Shown here: positions 1-10,647 of the stretch, piece by piece
Position numbering within the stretch: position 1 is the first letter of the stretch
Layout: each line of letters opens with the position of its first letter
NCBI GenBank assembly: GCA_021018815.1
Contig: JAITYX010000059.1
Location: 3,224,001-3,288,000, forward strand
Direction: 5' to 3'
From: Talinum fruticosum
Taxonomy: Eukaryota > Streptophyta > Magnoliopsida > Caryophyllales > Talinaceae
DNA: 64,000 nucleotides
Program-made: the position numbers and the translations under genes
Notes under the pieces: model-generated
Seen by the model: the letters and a program-made list of their open reading frames with translations, nothing else
Databases searched by the model: none
Told to the model about the DNA's origin: nothing

Positions 1-496
1 GAATTTTAAATTCAAATATAAAATTTTTCCTATTCCTGTTGTCCTAATTCGAATTTAGGTTTGTTTGAATTGTCCGACCCGAAAAACTCGGATATCGGGA
101 AAGAAAAATTCATCCAATTACCAATTTATCGAACACGATTTTTTATTAGCGCTAGGTTAGTTAAAGACGATATGGTTCATCAATATGAACATTTAAGTTG
201 CTTAAAATACGGATAAGGTCATCAGAATATTCAACTTCAGGTATATATCTCCTCACAAAATTTCGAATAATATAATTATGAAAATTTGGGAGTCCAAGTA
301 GTATGAGAATTTCAACATAGGTGGCTAAGGTTTTAACATCAAGATCAACAATATGGAAAATGAGGTTTCTTCCAATTGGCCATTTGGGTATTAATTAATT
401 TAGTTCAGAGGTGCACTTACACAATTACATGCCATTGAATGCAACATCGCTAGTTGCTTGTGATGCATGTACTCACTACTTGCGTAGGGATTTGAA
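1..496. other. AT-rich intergenic sequence
   Basis: No long open frame, RNA gene or repeat boundary was recognised here. It lies left of the duplicated block that starts near 497. Confidence 0.5.
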
Positions 497-1243
497 CAAA
501 ATTATTCAGGAATCTGGTTAGCCGATTGTGATACTTATTAAATTGCGGATTCAGATCTTACTATCTTATTATTTTATAATTCGTAAATTATTCTTTAATT
601 TTAATAATTATTATAACCTTAAAAGATGAGGTAGGACCGTGAAACGATTCTATAATATTACGATGCGATCTACAATTTTATATAAATTTCTTAAATTACT
701 AAAACATACTTTTATTCGAGAATAACATGCTTTTGAAACAAAACATTGACAAAGTATAGTTAAAATTGAATTTCGATAAATCTTTATAAATATTTATTAA
801 TTAAGATTTCTATTCTTAAAAAAACAAATTCACTATTATAAACAAATATTATAATTTTATAATACTCATTCCGATGCTACAATTTTGAGTCTGACTATTC
901 TAACTAGAATCCCAATTCTAATAGTCTTGATTGTGAGCCTAATTGAATGCATATCTGGCGAGGATCTGTACGTCTACTTGAGCAAAACACAAATTGTCAG
1001 GGGGATTTGGATAGCTGTTAAGTTGAAAGCTATTGTATTATTATTTTTTTGATGAAAAGAAATCTGTCGTATTATTGTATACGAAGCAACATTACGTGTT
1101 CTGAAAGTTACCTCTAATATTAATTACAGTTGACTTGTAGCATAAAGTTTCCTAAGTTCCTAGTCTTATGGTAGTGGCCGTTGGTGGGTGGCCAGTGGGT
1201 CGATATTTCTTTCTAGGAGATTTTCTTGAAATATCTCTCTATT
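497..1243. repeat. Duplicated block 1, copy 1
   Basis: This non-coding stretch is clearly similar to 11665-12410 in the same orientation. The similarity starts around the shared text GATTGTGATAC / CATTGTGAGTATAC and runs to the shared stretch around GTGGGTGGCCAGTGGGTCG (about 1190 and 12355). Together with block 2 (1820-1914 plus 10013-10647 versus 13335-14065) it shows that the region upstream of, and including the start of, the histone-fold gene was duplicated. Boundaries are by eye. Confidence 0.75.
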
Positions 1244-1588
1244 TATAAATAATTGCCAAACATCGTAACATATTTTTTTAAACTTAATATAAGTATTTTA
1301 TTACTGACAAATATCTATCACTAATATACTGAATGTTAGAAAACCATAAGTAGAAAATTTGATAAGAGAATGATCAATGTTGAATGCCGATAACAATACT
1401 TAGCATTGTTTCGGGAACAATTACAAAGTTGGAAATTGTAGTATTTTCTTTGTTTATATCTTTTTATTTTGCTTTTGAATTTAACCTTATAGATAAATTA
1501 TAAAATATACAAAACAATAATTATATCTCTGTATTGAAGTCAAAATGGAACGATCTCCCCTCCTCCAAACAGAAAATAAAAAAAGAAG

Positions 1589-1670
1589 CGTCGACAGCAG
1601 GGTTCGAACCTGCGCGGGCGAAGCCCAACAGATTTCAAGTCTGTCTCCTTAACCACTCGGACATATCGAC
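1589..1670 (-). tRNA. tRNA-Ser (anticodon UGA)
   Basis: The minus strand folds as a class II tRNA of 82 nt with a long variable arm. The 7-bp acceptor stem pairs GTCGATA (from 1670) with TGTCGAC (ending 1590), with one G-T pair, followed by discriminator G at 1589. The anticodon loop CTTGAAA gives anticodon TGA (complement of 1635-1637). The B box GGTTCGAACC is at 1601-1610. A run of seven T on the minus strand (1584-1578) just downstream is a normal RNA polymerase III terminator. No intron is seen. It sits between the two homologous blocks of copy 1 and has no counterpart in copy 2. Confidence 0.95.
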
Positions 1671-1819
1671 TTCTGTTGATGAAATTTCTAAGTGAAACAA
1701 AGGTTAATAATTTAGCGGAGCAAAGAGTCCAGCAATTTGGTTAAGGCCCAATTAAGTTGATTCCGGTAACTATTAGCTGAAATAATGGATCGGGTCGAAT
1801 TCAGACTATTCAAGCCAGA

Positions 1820-1914
1820 GAACATGTACAAATAGAAATACAAAAGAAAAGACATAGGTGCAATACTGTAATCAAATAGAAAGCTTCTAAAAATCAATTT
1901 GGTGGAATACTTTA
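1820..1914. repeat. Duplicated block 2, copy 1, left part
   Basis: Similar to 13335-13430, sharing GTACAAATAGAAATACA and ATAGGTGCAATACTGTAATC. The block is interrupted at 1914 by the LTR retrotransposon and resumes at 10013, which confirms the insertion site. Confidence 0.8.
1910..1914. repeat. Target-site duplication CTTTA, left
   Basis: CTTTA directly precedes the TG of the left LTR. The same five bases follow the CA of the right LTR at 10013-10017. Confidence 0.9.
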
Positions 1915-2520
1915 TGATTCGGGTATTTTCCGGACAATACCAACTCACCCGCCACGTTACGCAGCCAATTGTGCCTAATCAGTCGGGTAACGGAGATCTC
2001 GTCCCAAGCCAACCCTTAACGAGTCGGTAAAAGCCCAAAGCCCATTAGGGCTAGGGTTTCCCTTTCATGATAAAGTAAAACACTTTAAAATCTCCTATAA
2101 ATACTCACCATTTCCCAATCTCATGTTATGTGATGTTCACTTGGCAAGAAATCTCATCTTTCCGATAATTTAAGCTCTCAAGCTCCCAAGCTCTCAACAC
2201 TCATCCACATTCATCGACGTTCTTCAACGTTCTTCCACACTCATCCCGAGAACTTCCATCTTTGGAAAACTTCTCGACTCCCAAGGAATCCCCCATGCAC
2301 ATCGAGGAAGATCTCCTCAATCCATTCAACTTAATCAGATACAAACTTGAGCGTCGGAGGGCGTTCCCGGGATCCACCACCCGGGCTTCGCCTTTGCAAG
2401 TTCAAGCAGTCGCCACTCGGACTCGGATCGATTGTGCCACGTCCTCGGAATCGGAGCGGTAAATCCTTCCTCTCTCCGAATCATCAATCCACATCATCAA
2501 CTCAATTTTCTCCGGAAACA
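1915..2520 (+). repeat. 5' LTR
   Basis: 606 bp, TG...CA ends, matching 9398-10012 along its length with scattered substitutions and small indels. Contains a TATA box at 2096-2103. Confidence 0.93.
2096..2103 (+). promoter_or_regulatory. LTR TATA box
   Basis: TATAAATA, conserved in the right LTR at 9587-9594. It is placed as expected for the U3 promoter of an LTR element. Confidence 0.65.
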
Positions 2521-2524
2521 GCTT

Positions 2525-2542
2525 TGGCGCCGTCTCGTGGGG
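2525..2542 (+). other. Primer binding site (tRNA-Asp-like)
   Basis: TGGCGCCGT begins 5 nt after the left LTR and is followed by a G-rich tail. TGGCGCCGT matches the complement of the 3' end of plant tRNA-Asp (GTC); the remainder is diverged. Confidence 0.7.
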
Positions 2543-3299
2543 AGGAAGGTAGCACATGGTCGCCGGTGGCACTCGATCTCGATCCAAGATGACTCGCGAC
2601 ACAAACAACCCCCAGTTCCTCACCCTCATCGTTCAATGCCTACGGGGGCCAATCCACGACGCTCCTCAAGCCGAGGATGCGGAATCGTCTTAGCGGTCTA
2701 CCGGCAACCGCCATACCAGGCCGGAGGGGTACGTCACCCTAGGGGCTCTCCGAACCTAATAGAGACCCTTAAAACGACCGTAGCACAGCAAGTGCAATAA
2801 CAAGTGCGAGCCACCATGGAACAGCGTATGCCGATCATGCCCTTCTACTACGCCCCAACTCCTGGGTATGGCGCAACCCTCCAGGGAGGTCAGCTGTTCG
2901 CTACTTCTCGGGCGGGATGCCTTCCCATGCAGCCCGGAACAACCAACCGAGGCACCAACCGCGCTTGCTCTCGAGCAGCCAAGTGCCCTCCCGACAAGGC
3001 GTCACGAAGAAGGCGATGCCCGAGGGATTATCGAGGCAAAGAAAGCTCTCCATAAAGCCAAAGAGAATGTTGCAACTTCGCACACGACCTCGACCCCTTA
3101 TGCTACCCACAGCAGGCGTTCCGCCCGGTTCGACGATCACGGCGACGCCCTTGCGCCAAACACGGAGTGAAGGCCCCGGGAGCATAAGGTCCGCCAATCT
3201 CGCACGATCGGCTACACGTAGCCGCAATTCTCATCGAGCCCGCAATGCCCCAAGGCGCGACCTAGAGCGGTCTACCGCCCAAGAGCGATAGCGATCAAG

Positions 3300-4497
3300 A
3301 GAAAGGTGTCATGAGCAATCAAATCCGAAGGGTCCCGAGAAGTCGGAGAGGACCGAGCGCATTCCTCCTCGATCCGAGAGGAGGAAGAGTCCTTCAATGG
3401 TGGAAGTTCCACGCCACCAACCCCGCGCTATCCCTATCTCCGGCTCCGATTCAAGGCCAACTCGGAATGCTTTCAACATTCCAGTTTCGAAGAAGATTAT
3501 GAATGCTCCCGAATGAAGAAGATAAAGGTTCCAAACATTGATCCATACAATGACACAACCGATCCCGAAGATCACTTGGCGTACTACAAGTCCCACATAT
3601 ATGTTCGAGCCGGGACGATGCAACCTACCGTCGATTCTTCCTCGCTACACTAAAGGGAGTCGCGCGAAATAGTTCAACAATCTTCCCTAAGGGAGCATCT
3701 CTTCCTTCAAAGAGCTATGCGAGAAGTTTGTCGCACAATTCATCGTGAGTTGCAAGCGTAAGAAGACTAGCATCCACCTCTCCAAGATTAAGCAAGGGAG
3801 AAACGAGACCCTTAAGGACTATGTCCGAAGGTTTCATGGAGAGACCGTCCTTATCTCTCGACTTGTAAGACGGAGTTGCCTACACTCGCCTTCCTTAACG
3901 GGCTTAGAAGCGAAAGATTCAAATTTTCCCTCGCTGAACAAAAGGTGTCCACATTAGCAGAGGCACTCCGAAAGGTGGCTAACTTTATTCAGTGCCACGG
4001 AGATCTGCGCGGATGAAGGAGATGAGGTCAAAAAGAAAGGAGGAGATGAAAAATTTAATCCTCGAAATGAAGTAGACCACCGCTTCAACACCGACCCCCG
4101 AGTATTCTCGATGGAGATCAAAGGGCATCCCATGCTCAAGAAACCACCTCCTATGTCCACTCCTGCGAAAGCGCGAGCTTCCAACAAATATTGCGAATTT
4201 CATGAACAAACCGGACACAACACTACAGAGTGTCACGCGTTAAAGAAGGCGCTTGGGGAATTGGCGGATAATGGGCAAATTGATCGCTTCCTCAAAAAAG
4301 ATACTCATGGAGCACAAGGAGGTTCTTCAAGGCAAGGATATGAGCACTACGATGAGGATGATGCTACTAAGATTGTAGCCACCATCGCTGGGGATTTGCA
4401 GGGGCACGACCCTCTCTTCCTGGAAGGCTCACCTCGGGAGCGCTCAACAAGTCCCGATCACCGGCCAGCTTCCACCTCCGAAGGTGCCCACGAGTGA
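3300..4497 (+). pseudogene. Retrotransposon gag, frame-broken
   Basis: Capsid-like reading starts near 3513 (KVPNIDPYNDTTDPEDHLAY), as in the plant retrotransposon gag family. It continues in another frame at about 3745-3850 (KIKQGRNETLKDYVRRFHGE). Residues 28-41 of the open frame from 4111 form the zinc knuckle CX2HX4HX4C (4192-4233). Stops and frameshifts between these blocks, for example after 3650, mean no full-length Gag can be made as read. Gag would form the particle that packages element RNA. Confidence 0.8.
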
Positions 4498-4885
4498 CTT
4501 TCGGAGAACAAGATTTGAAAAGCATGGCCGCCCCACATGAGGATCCTTTGGTCATCACATCGAAGATTTCGGACGCTATAGTCCGCAGGGTCCTTATCGA
4601 CATACGGAGCTCGGTAGACGTCATCACCATGGAGTGCCGAAGACAGCTGAAGTATGCCCCTCGGAATTTGGTTTCCTCGTCAATCTTGTCATCGGATTCG
4701 GAGGGCGGACGATACACCCCATAGGCATGATCTGCCTACCAGTCGGGGTTGGAAAGAAGGTTAGGGGCCGAAACATCGAAGTCAAATTCCTAGTGATCAA
4801 CATCCCCTCGCCTACAATGTCATCATTGGACGTCCCACCCTCAACCAGATTAAAGCGGTCGTCGCTCCATACCTTCTCCTCATGA
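4494..4885 (+). pseudogene. Retrotransposon aspartic protease-like region, active site lost
   Basis: Just after gag, the frame from 4494 reads VLIDIRSSVDVI. In the Ty3-type protease family this position holds the DTGSS active site, so D (4599-4601) is kept while T and G are replaced by I and R. The flanking text in a second frame (FGGRTIHPIGMICLPV, about 4690-4745) fits the protease C-terminal half, so a frameshift also lies between. Processing activity is not expected. Confidence 0.7.
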
Positions 4886-5059
4886 AGTATGAGCTTGATG
4901 ATAGATCCGTAGGCGAGACTTATGGAGACCAAAAGACCGCACGTGAATGCTATGTAGTAAGCCTTCGACCTTTGATGGAGAAACAGAAAGAAGAGGGGAA
5001 GACTTATGATGACCCCAAGGGTAAGAAGTTAAAGGTGGAGCCCCAACCAAAGTCTCCGA

Positions 5060-6760
5060 GACGATGATGGTGCGCTTTACCACCATAGAAGATCATGTCG
5101 AGGTCCAACTTGTGCCTCCCGAACAAATCCACCTCATGAGATAGTGGTGCTTATGTAAATAGTTCAAACTCATTATCCGGCGTGGGGGCCTTTCTTTAAA
5201 GACCCACCCAGCTTAAGTCCCAGAGATTTTGTAAAGGAATAACCCATGATTGACGCGACTTTTCCGAAAGCGCTCAACGAGGGCACACATTCATCCCTTC
5301 GTACGGACTTCGATCTTTTATTAATACAATGAGCAAGCTTTCCGCATCTTTACGTCTCACACTTTACTCTAAGATGATCTTGGGGGCATGAATAAGGGCT
5401 AATACAATCCCCTAGAGCACCCAAATGCCTAGTTCCTTTCGTTGTATTTTCTTAATTTTGTCAAAGTTAGAAGAAAAAGTAGGGGCTAATATGATCCCCT
5501 AAGGCAGCTACGCTGCTAATTTCTTTCGTTGTATGTTTTTCATTGTGCCGATTTTGGGGGCAACACTAGGGCTAATACAATCCCCTAGGACAGCCAAGTT
5601 GTAAAACTCAAAGAAGACCCCACTATGATCATGTATCCCAAGTGGCAAGAAAGCAAAAATCGGCAACAATAAAAAGAAGCAACGAGGCAAGTAAGCATCC
5701 AACAAGCATCAAAGCAAGGATCAGTCGAAGACAAAAGTTCAAGCAAAAGGAAAGAGTATCAAGTCATAATGGCACGCAGGACGTCAAAAATAACTCATAT
5801 CCCACGAAGAGTCATGGAAAGGGGGCCAATCCTCATAGCCATCTTTGGCATCCTAGCCAACGCCATCATCCTCGGGGATCTCCCCTCCTTTGGCGCTTCT
5901 TCCTTAGGGATTGATACGGCCAAAGAGCTTGACTCCAAAGTGAGATCTTCGAGTAAGATCCAAGCATAACATAAGTAAATGCCAAGCATGAAGAGAACGA
6001 CTATGGTCTTCAAATGCGTACATTCATCAAAAGAAGGCCTCTTGGACGAAAAAATTATGAGCGTACGCGACTCGACAAGCGAAGATCACATAAGATCATA
6101 GAGGATCTCTAAGAGACATCACTCAAGCCTTAAGTCACCGGAAAAAGGCACAAGGTCAACGCCTTTGAAGAACACTTTTGTTCAACAAGAAACCGCTCCA
6201 ACGCAACAAGGTTCAATCTACGACGGCTTAGCTCCGGATTCAAGCAAAGGATAATCAGGTGCCCACATTTTTCTCAAAAATCAAATGAGCGATGGCTCGT
6301 AAATTGAAGACGAAGAAGATTTTTGGCCGTCAAGGCGTACGGTCATTATCATAGCCCAACGCTAAACGTCGTTTGACGACATCGAGCTCGGAGGCAAACG
6401 AGAAGCTAACGAAGACCTCCAACGTAAAATCGCGACTTGGGCACAATCAAAGACACCCTACGAAGGCCCATACTAAAGAGTTGATATATATAAACTCAAC
6501 GTGGAGTCAACACAGGCTCATCTAAAAGGGGTTTGATTTTTCTCGATCATAAAACGCCCAATATGTTTCGACTAACGGAGCCGGGGCCATCGTATTTCAG
6601 CTATGAGTTGGGTTGATATTTTCCGTCCGAAGGAGCCTGCAATCTATTCGCTCTAAAATCAAGGTCTGTATTTTTCTGTCCCCTTCGAAAATTTTTACAC
6701 ATAAAATTGGTCGGGAATGTTTCCCAAAAATATGCTAACATAATAAAAAATAAAAACTTA
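5060..6760 (+). other. Non-coding interior of the LTR element, without pol motifs
   Basis: All frames are short. I looked for reverse transcriptase (YxDD), RNase H and integrase (HHCC, DDE) text and saw none. The only clear structure is the three-copy repeat at 5375-5640. Confidence 0.6.
5375..5640 (+). repeat. Three-copy tandem repeat, period about 87 bp
   Basis: GGGCTAATACAATCCCCTA or close variants start at 5396, 5483 and 5569. They are preceded by TTGGGGGCA-like text in two units and followed by CTTTCGTTGTAT in two units. Spacings are 87 and 86 bp. Confidence 0.8.
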
Positions 6761-6789
6761 AAATTTTAGGGTTAGGGTTTTGGGTATTT

Positions 6790-7190
6790 TTGGGGTGTTT
6801 TGCTTCGGTAGGGCTAGCGCAGAGAGCGGGGGTCGGTGTGAGGGGTCGGAGGGATATGTCGGGGTGGGGGTCGGCCAGGGCGGTCGTCCGAGCGCGGGGA
6901 GCAGCCTGGGGAGGGGTCGGCCTCGGGGTCGGCCGTGGGGTCGTCCGAGCGTGGGGGAGCGGCGAGGAAGGGGTCGGCCTCGTGGGTCGGCCACGGGGTC
7001 GGCCTCGGGGTGCTGCTTGAGGGGTCGGCGCGAGGGGTGTGCGTGAGGGGTCGCCGCGAGGGGTGTGGGTGAGGGTCGCCGCGAGGGTGTGGGTGAGGGG
7101 TCGCCGCGAGCGGTCCGCGCGGGGGTCGGTGCGAGCGGTCCGCGCGGGGGTCGGTGCGAGGGTGTGGAGAGGTAGCGTAAGTATTTGGGT
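6790..7190 (+). repeat. G-rich, GC-rich low-complexity island
   Basis: About 400 bp of GGTCGG, GAGGGGTCG and GCGAGGGGTGTG variants, in sharp contrast with the AT-rich surroundings. The plus strand has many G-runs, for example 6842-6870. It produces long but compositionally biased open frames on both strands (such as 7339-6758 minus, rich in Pro and Arg), which I do not regard as genes. Confidence 0.8.
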
Positions 7191-7441
7191 TGGAGTCGTA
7201 AACCCCTCAAGATTGAAATTTGCGTTAAATTCTCAAAAACTTTCCGCAACGAAGCATAAGATTGCGGAGTCCGAACGTCTCTCGACGTCAAGCAATGACT
7301 TAGCCTCCGGGAGTTAATAAGTCTCATTTCCACCTCCACAGAGGGACATCCTTCGGAGTTACGCTTAACAATAACTTAGCCTCCGGGAGCTAAAAATCGC
7401 ACTCCTAACTCCATAAAAGGAACACCCCTTAGAGGACACAC

Positions 7442-8300
7442 AATCATGCACTTCTAAGCCTACGGGAGCTGGAAGGTCGCGTAAAAACTCATGTCCGCAT
7501 GGGTACTCGCACTCCTAACTTAAGGTTAGGGGTCGCACTCTCCGTGGGATGTTCCCTAGCGAGAATCATGCACTTCTAAGCCTACAAGAGCTGGAAGGTC
7601 GCGTAAAGACCAATGTCCGCATGGGCACTCGCACTCCTAACTTAAGGTTAGGAGGTCGCGCTCGACAATCATGCACTTCTAAGCCTACGGGAGCTGGAAG
7701 GTCGCGTAAAGACCCATGTGCGCATGGGATCGCACTCCTAACTTAAGGTTAGGAGGTCGCACTCTCCGTGGGATGTTCCCTAACGAGAATCATGCACTTT
7801 TACGCCTACGGGAGCTGGAAGGTCGCGTAAAGACCCATGTCCACATGGGCACTCGCACTCCTAACTTAAGGTTAGGAGGTCGCGCTCGAGAATCATGCAC
7901 TTCTAAGCCTACGGGAGCTGGAAGGTCGCATAAAGACCCATGTCCGCACGGGCACTCGCACTTCTAACTTAAGGTTAGGAGGTCGCACTCTCCGTAGGAT
8001 GTTCCCTAACGAGAATCATGCACTTCTAAGCCTACAGGAGCTGGAAGGCTGCGTAAAGACCCATGTCCGCACGGGCACTCGCATTCCTAACTTAAGGTTA
8101 GGAGGTTGCGCTCGAGAATCATGCACTTCTAAGCCCACGGGAGCTGGAAGGTCGAGTAAAGACCCATGTCCGCATGGGCACCTGCACTCCTAACTTCGGG
8201 TTAGGGGTCGCGTTTTCCGTGGGATATGTCCTCGCGAGAGACTTACGTTCATGCATTTTCAAACCTCCAGCAGCTGAAAGGTCGCGTAAAAGACCCATGA
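7442..8300 (+). repeat. Tandem array with alternating 122/103-bp units
   Basis: Units beginning ATCATGCACTTCTAAGCC start at about 7442, 7564, 7667, 7788, 7891, 8014 and 8117, with a diverged unit near 8249. Spacings alternate about 122, 103, 121, 103, 123 and 103 because every second unit carries an extra piece with CCGTGGGATGTTCCCTA. The array is therefore a higher-order repeat of about 225 bp. Each unit can form two hairpins: CCCATG-TCCG-CATGGG and CCTAAC-TTAAG-GTTAGG. It lies inside the LTR element. Confidence 0.88.
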
Positions 8301-8546
8301 CAACGCTACCGTGGGCAAACTCACTTTCTTCAAATCCGAGGCACATAGGGGCTGGGACACCTTGAGGACCTTAGAAGAGTCACGAGATGACTCATCCTCC
8401 CCACAAGAGCCCCGGAAGGACCATGAGAGAACTCATCCTCATCGCAAGACTCCTTTTTGCCCCAAGGGGCTAAGTAAAAATCATTCACCACAAACAAAGC
8501 GTCAACAATGGGATAGAAAAGCGAAGAAAAGCTAACAAAGCGAGCT

Positions 8547-8572
8547 TCATTCATTCATTCATTCATTCATTG
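8547..8572 (+). repeat. (CATT)n microsatellite
   Basis: Six to seven uninterrupted CATT units inside the LTR element. Confidence 0.85.
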
Positions 8573-8700
8573 AGACAAGAACGCTCAACGCGTCATTACA
8601 AGAGAAGCAAAGCGTCTAAAACTCAAGATACTACGCTACGACGCCACGGTTATACCACTACGCTACAAGTTACATTACTTAGACGGAATGAGAGCCATGA

Positions 8701-9229
8701 CTACCACCTCACTTCTCCTTCGGAAGGTTCCTTTTCTTCTCCGCCGGAAGGTTCCTCTTCCTCTCCCCGGAAGGTTCCTCTTCTTCTCCACAGGGAGGCT
8801 ACTCCCCTTTGCCTTGGGCGAGTCCCTTCGGTCATCAAAGGAGTGGGTAGAAGGGCCATCCACCGACTCGCCACTCTCCATAAGAAGATTAGAAGACGAG
8901 CCAACACTCGAGCGGCCCCTCCTCCCGCCGCATCGCTTGTTGAAAAGCTCGGGTTCGTTGCCTGAAGTTCGACGAAGAGATCATGGTTGCGCTCCACCCG
9001 AGTCACGAGAATATCTCCGCTCGTGGCGGATCGTGGCTTGAAACAATTTATCATACTCCTCACCGTCATGTATCAACCTTAGCTTCCAAGCATCATCAAT
9101 GAGAAGCTGGTAGAACGTTTCCGCGACAAAGGATGGCCGGCGACGCTCCATCGCTATTTGCTCGACCTCATCTCGGTTGAAGCGAAGGCACAACTTCTCG
9201 TATCCGACTGGAAGCGCTCCAACGCTCAT
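8701..9229 (-). CDS. Antisense open frame near the 3' LTR, unknown, probably decayed
   Basis: The minus strand from 9229 reads an 82-aa frame (MSVGALPVGYEKLCLRFNRD at its start) that stops at 8981. Coding-like text continues in other frames to about 8680-8701, with charged and low-complexity Arg-rich ends. I do not recognise a domain. Several plant Tat-group Ty3 elements (for example RIRE2 and Retand types) carry an antisense frame in this same position. That is the reason to list it; homology to them is not shown here. It could equally be chance. Confidence 0.3.
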
Positions 9230-9384
9230 TTTCTCCTAAGCAAGAGAAAGGATAAGGTCGAAGAAGTGGAAATGTGCTATCTTTCTCAAGATTCACCCCT
9301 ATTTATAAGAACTTGGGGTCATAAAGGCGTAGCGGAATGGACTCCACATTCCACCTACCTACCTCGGGAGGCATGCGGGCGAAC

Positions 9385-9397
9385 GTGAGGGGCTAAA
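9385..9397 (+). other. Polypurine-like tract before 3' LTR
   Basis: GTGAGGGGCTAAA immediately precedes the TG of the right LTR, where plus-strand priming normally occurs. Confidence 0.55.
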
Positions 9398-10012
9398 TGA
9401 TTCGGGTATTTCCTGGACAAGTACTCAGCTCACCCGCCACGTCACCAGCCAACCGTGCCTAATCGGTCGGGTAACGGAGATCTCGGCCCAAGCCAACCCT
9501 TAACGGGTCGGTAAAAGCCCAAAGCCTATTAGGGCTAGGGTTTCCCCTTTCATGGTAAAGTACTATTTTACCCCTTTAAAATCTCCTATAAATACTCACC
9601 ATTTCCCAATCCCATGTTACGTGATGTTCACTTGGCAAGAAATCTCATCTTTCCGATAATTCAAGCTCTCAAGCTCCCAAGCTCTCAACACTCATCCACA
9701 TTCATCGACATTCTTCAATGTTCTTCCACACTCATCCCGAGAACTTCCATCTTTGGAAAACTTCTCGACTCCCAAGAAATCCCCCACGCACATCGAGGAA
9801 GATCTCCTCGATCCATTCAACTAAATCAGATACTAACTTGAGCGTCGGAGGGGCGTTCCTGGGATCCACCACCCGGGCTTCGCCTTTTGCAGGTTCAAGC
9901 AGTCGCCACTCGGACTCGGATCGATTGTGCCACGTCCTCGGAACCGGAGCGGTAAATCCTTCCCTCTCCGAATCATCAATCCACATCATCAACTCGGTTT
10001 TCTCCGGAAACA
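9398..10012 (+). repeat. 3' LTR
   Basis: 615 bp, TG...CA. Matches the left LTR and is followed by the CTTTA duplication at 10013-10017. TATA box at 9587-9594. Confidence 0.93.
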
Positions 10013-10647
10013 CTTTACAAAATTCTACATTCTAAAAATGAACAATTTTTATATCAATAAATGAGTTTTTCATTTCAATTTATATTTGACTCGAGGAGTT
10101 TTTAAATAAGTTTAGATTAACTTCAAATCACTTGACGTTGGTCTTGTTATATTGTTTTGCAAAAATACTCGCATATCAATTTTAGATGAAAAATCGAGTT
10201 ATTTTCCATTCGGATTAAATCAACTCAAATTTTGAATTGAAAATTAATTAATCTATTTCGAATATCAATTTGCATACACTTTACGTGCTCTGTTAATTTG
10301 GTTCGGATTTTGGGTCGTTCAATGCATTGGTGCGGGCTGGATGACCCAACCCATTAGTGAGCACGAGATCCAAATGTAAAGTACTAGAGAGATCGTGCAC
10401 AAATACGTCATAATTTTATGTTTTTAAATTACTAGAATAAACATAGTTAAATTGGTATTTGGAAAGCTCTTTCTTTCTTTAAGGGTTTAAGAACTCCCCA
10501 AGATGCAATGCCATCATCATCAATCCACACCATCCGTCGGACTCACTGGTAGATGATCGGATTCCAATCCCTAGACTCAAACTCAAACTCAAACTCACCA
10601 AACCTGCCCCTCAAACTCAACCCCAAACCTAGACTCTCTCTCCTTCG
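10013..10647 (+). pseudogene. Duplicated block 2, copy 1, right part: stub of histone-fold gene 5' end
   Basis: From 10018 the text resumes the match to 13430-14065, including the upstream region (GGGCTGGATGACCCAACCCATTAG at about 10335) and the first 30 or so codons of the histone-fold gene (10536-10647). The start codon is lost: the position of ATGGGGGATGATCGG reads CTGGTAGATGATCGG. The match ends abruptly at 10645, where antisense retrotransposon sequence begins. It is a promoter-plus-5'-end fragment and cannot encode the protein. Confidence 0.8.

Larger units (their letters stand above)
1915..10012 (+). mobile_element. Ty3-like LTR retrotransposon, gag/protease only, no RT or integrase
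   Basis: The element is bounded by LTRs 1915-2520 and 9398-10012 that start TGATTCGGGTATTT and end CTCCGGAAACA. It is flanked by a perfect 5-bp CTTTA duplication. Internal landmarks are a tRNA-Asp-like primer site next to the left LTR, a decayed gag with CX2HX4HX4C knuckle, a protease-like region and a purine-rich stretch before the right LTR. No reverse transcriptase, RNase H or integrase motifs are visible in 5.1-9.4 kb. That space holds short repeats, a G-rich island, a tandem array and an antisense open frame instead. This layout fits a non-autonomous element, perhaps of the Tat group in which antisense frames near the 3' LTR are known. The lineage is inference. The LTRs differ by roughly 5% by eye, so the insertion is not recent. 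Confidence 0.92.

Noticed and set aside
6758..7339. 193-aa minus-strand open frame, Pro/Arg-rich
   Set aside because: It arises from the G-rich low-complexity island. The plus strand shows equally long biased frames and no domain is visible.
7549..8193. Repeated short frames with shared peptides across the tandem array
   Set aside because: They are translations of the repeat units themselves, interrupted in each unit.
7442..8300. CRISPR-like regular repeat
   Set aside because: The units are contiguous, long and of alternating size within a plant retrotransposon; there are no unique spacers.
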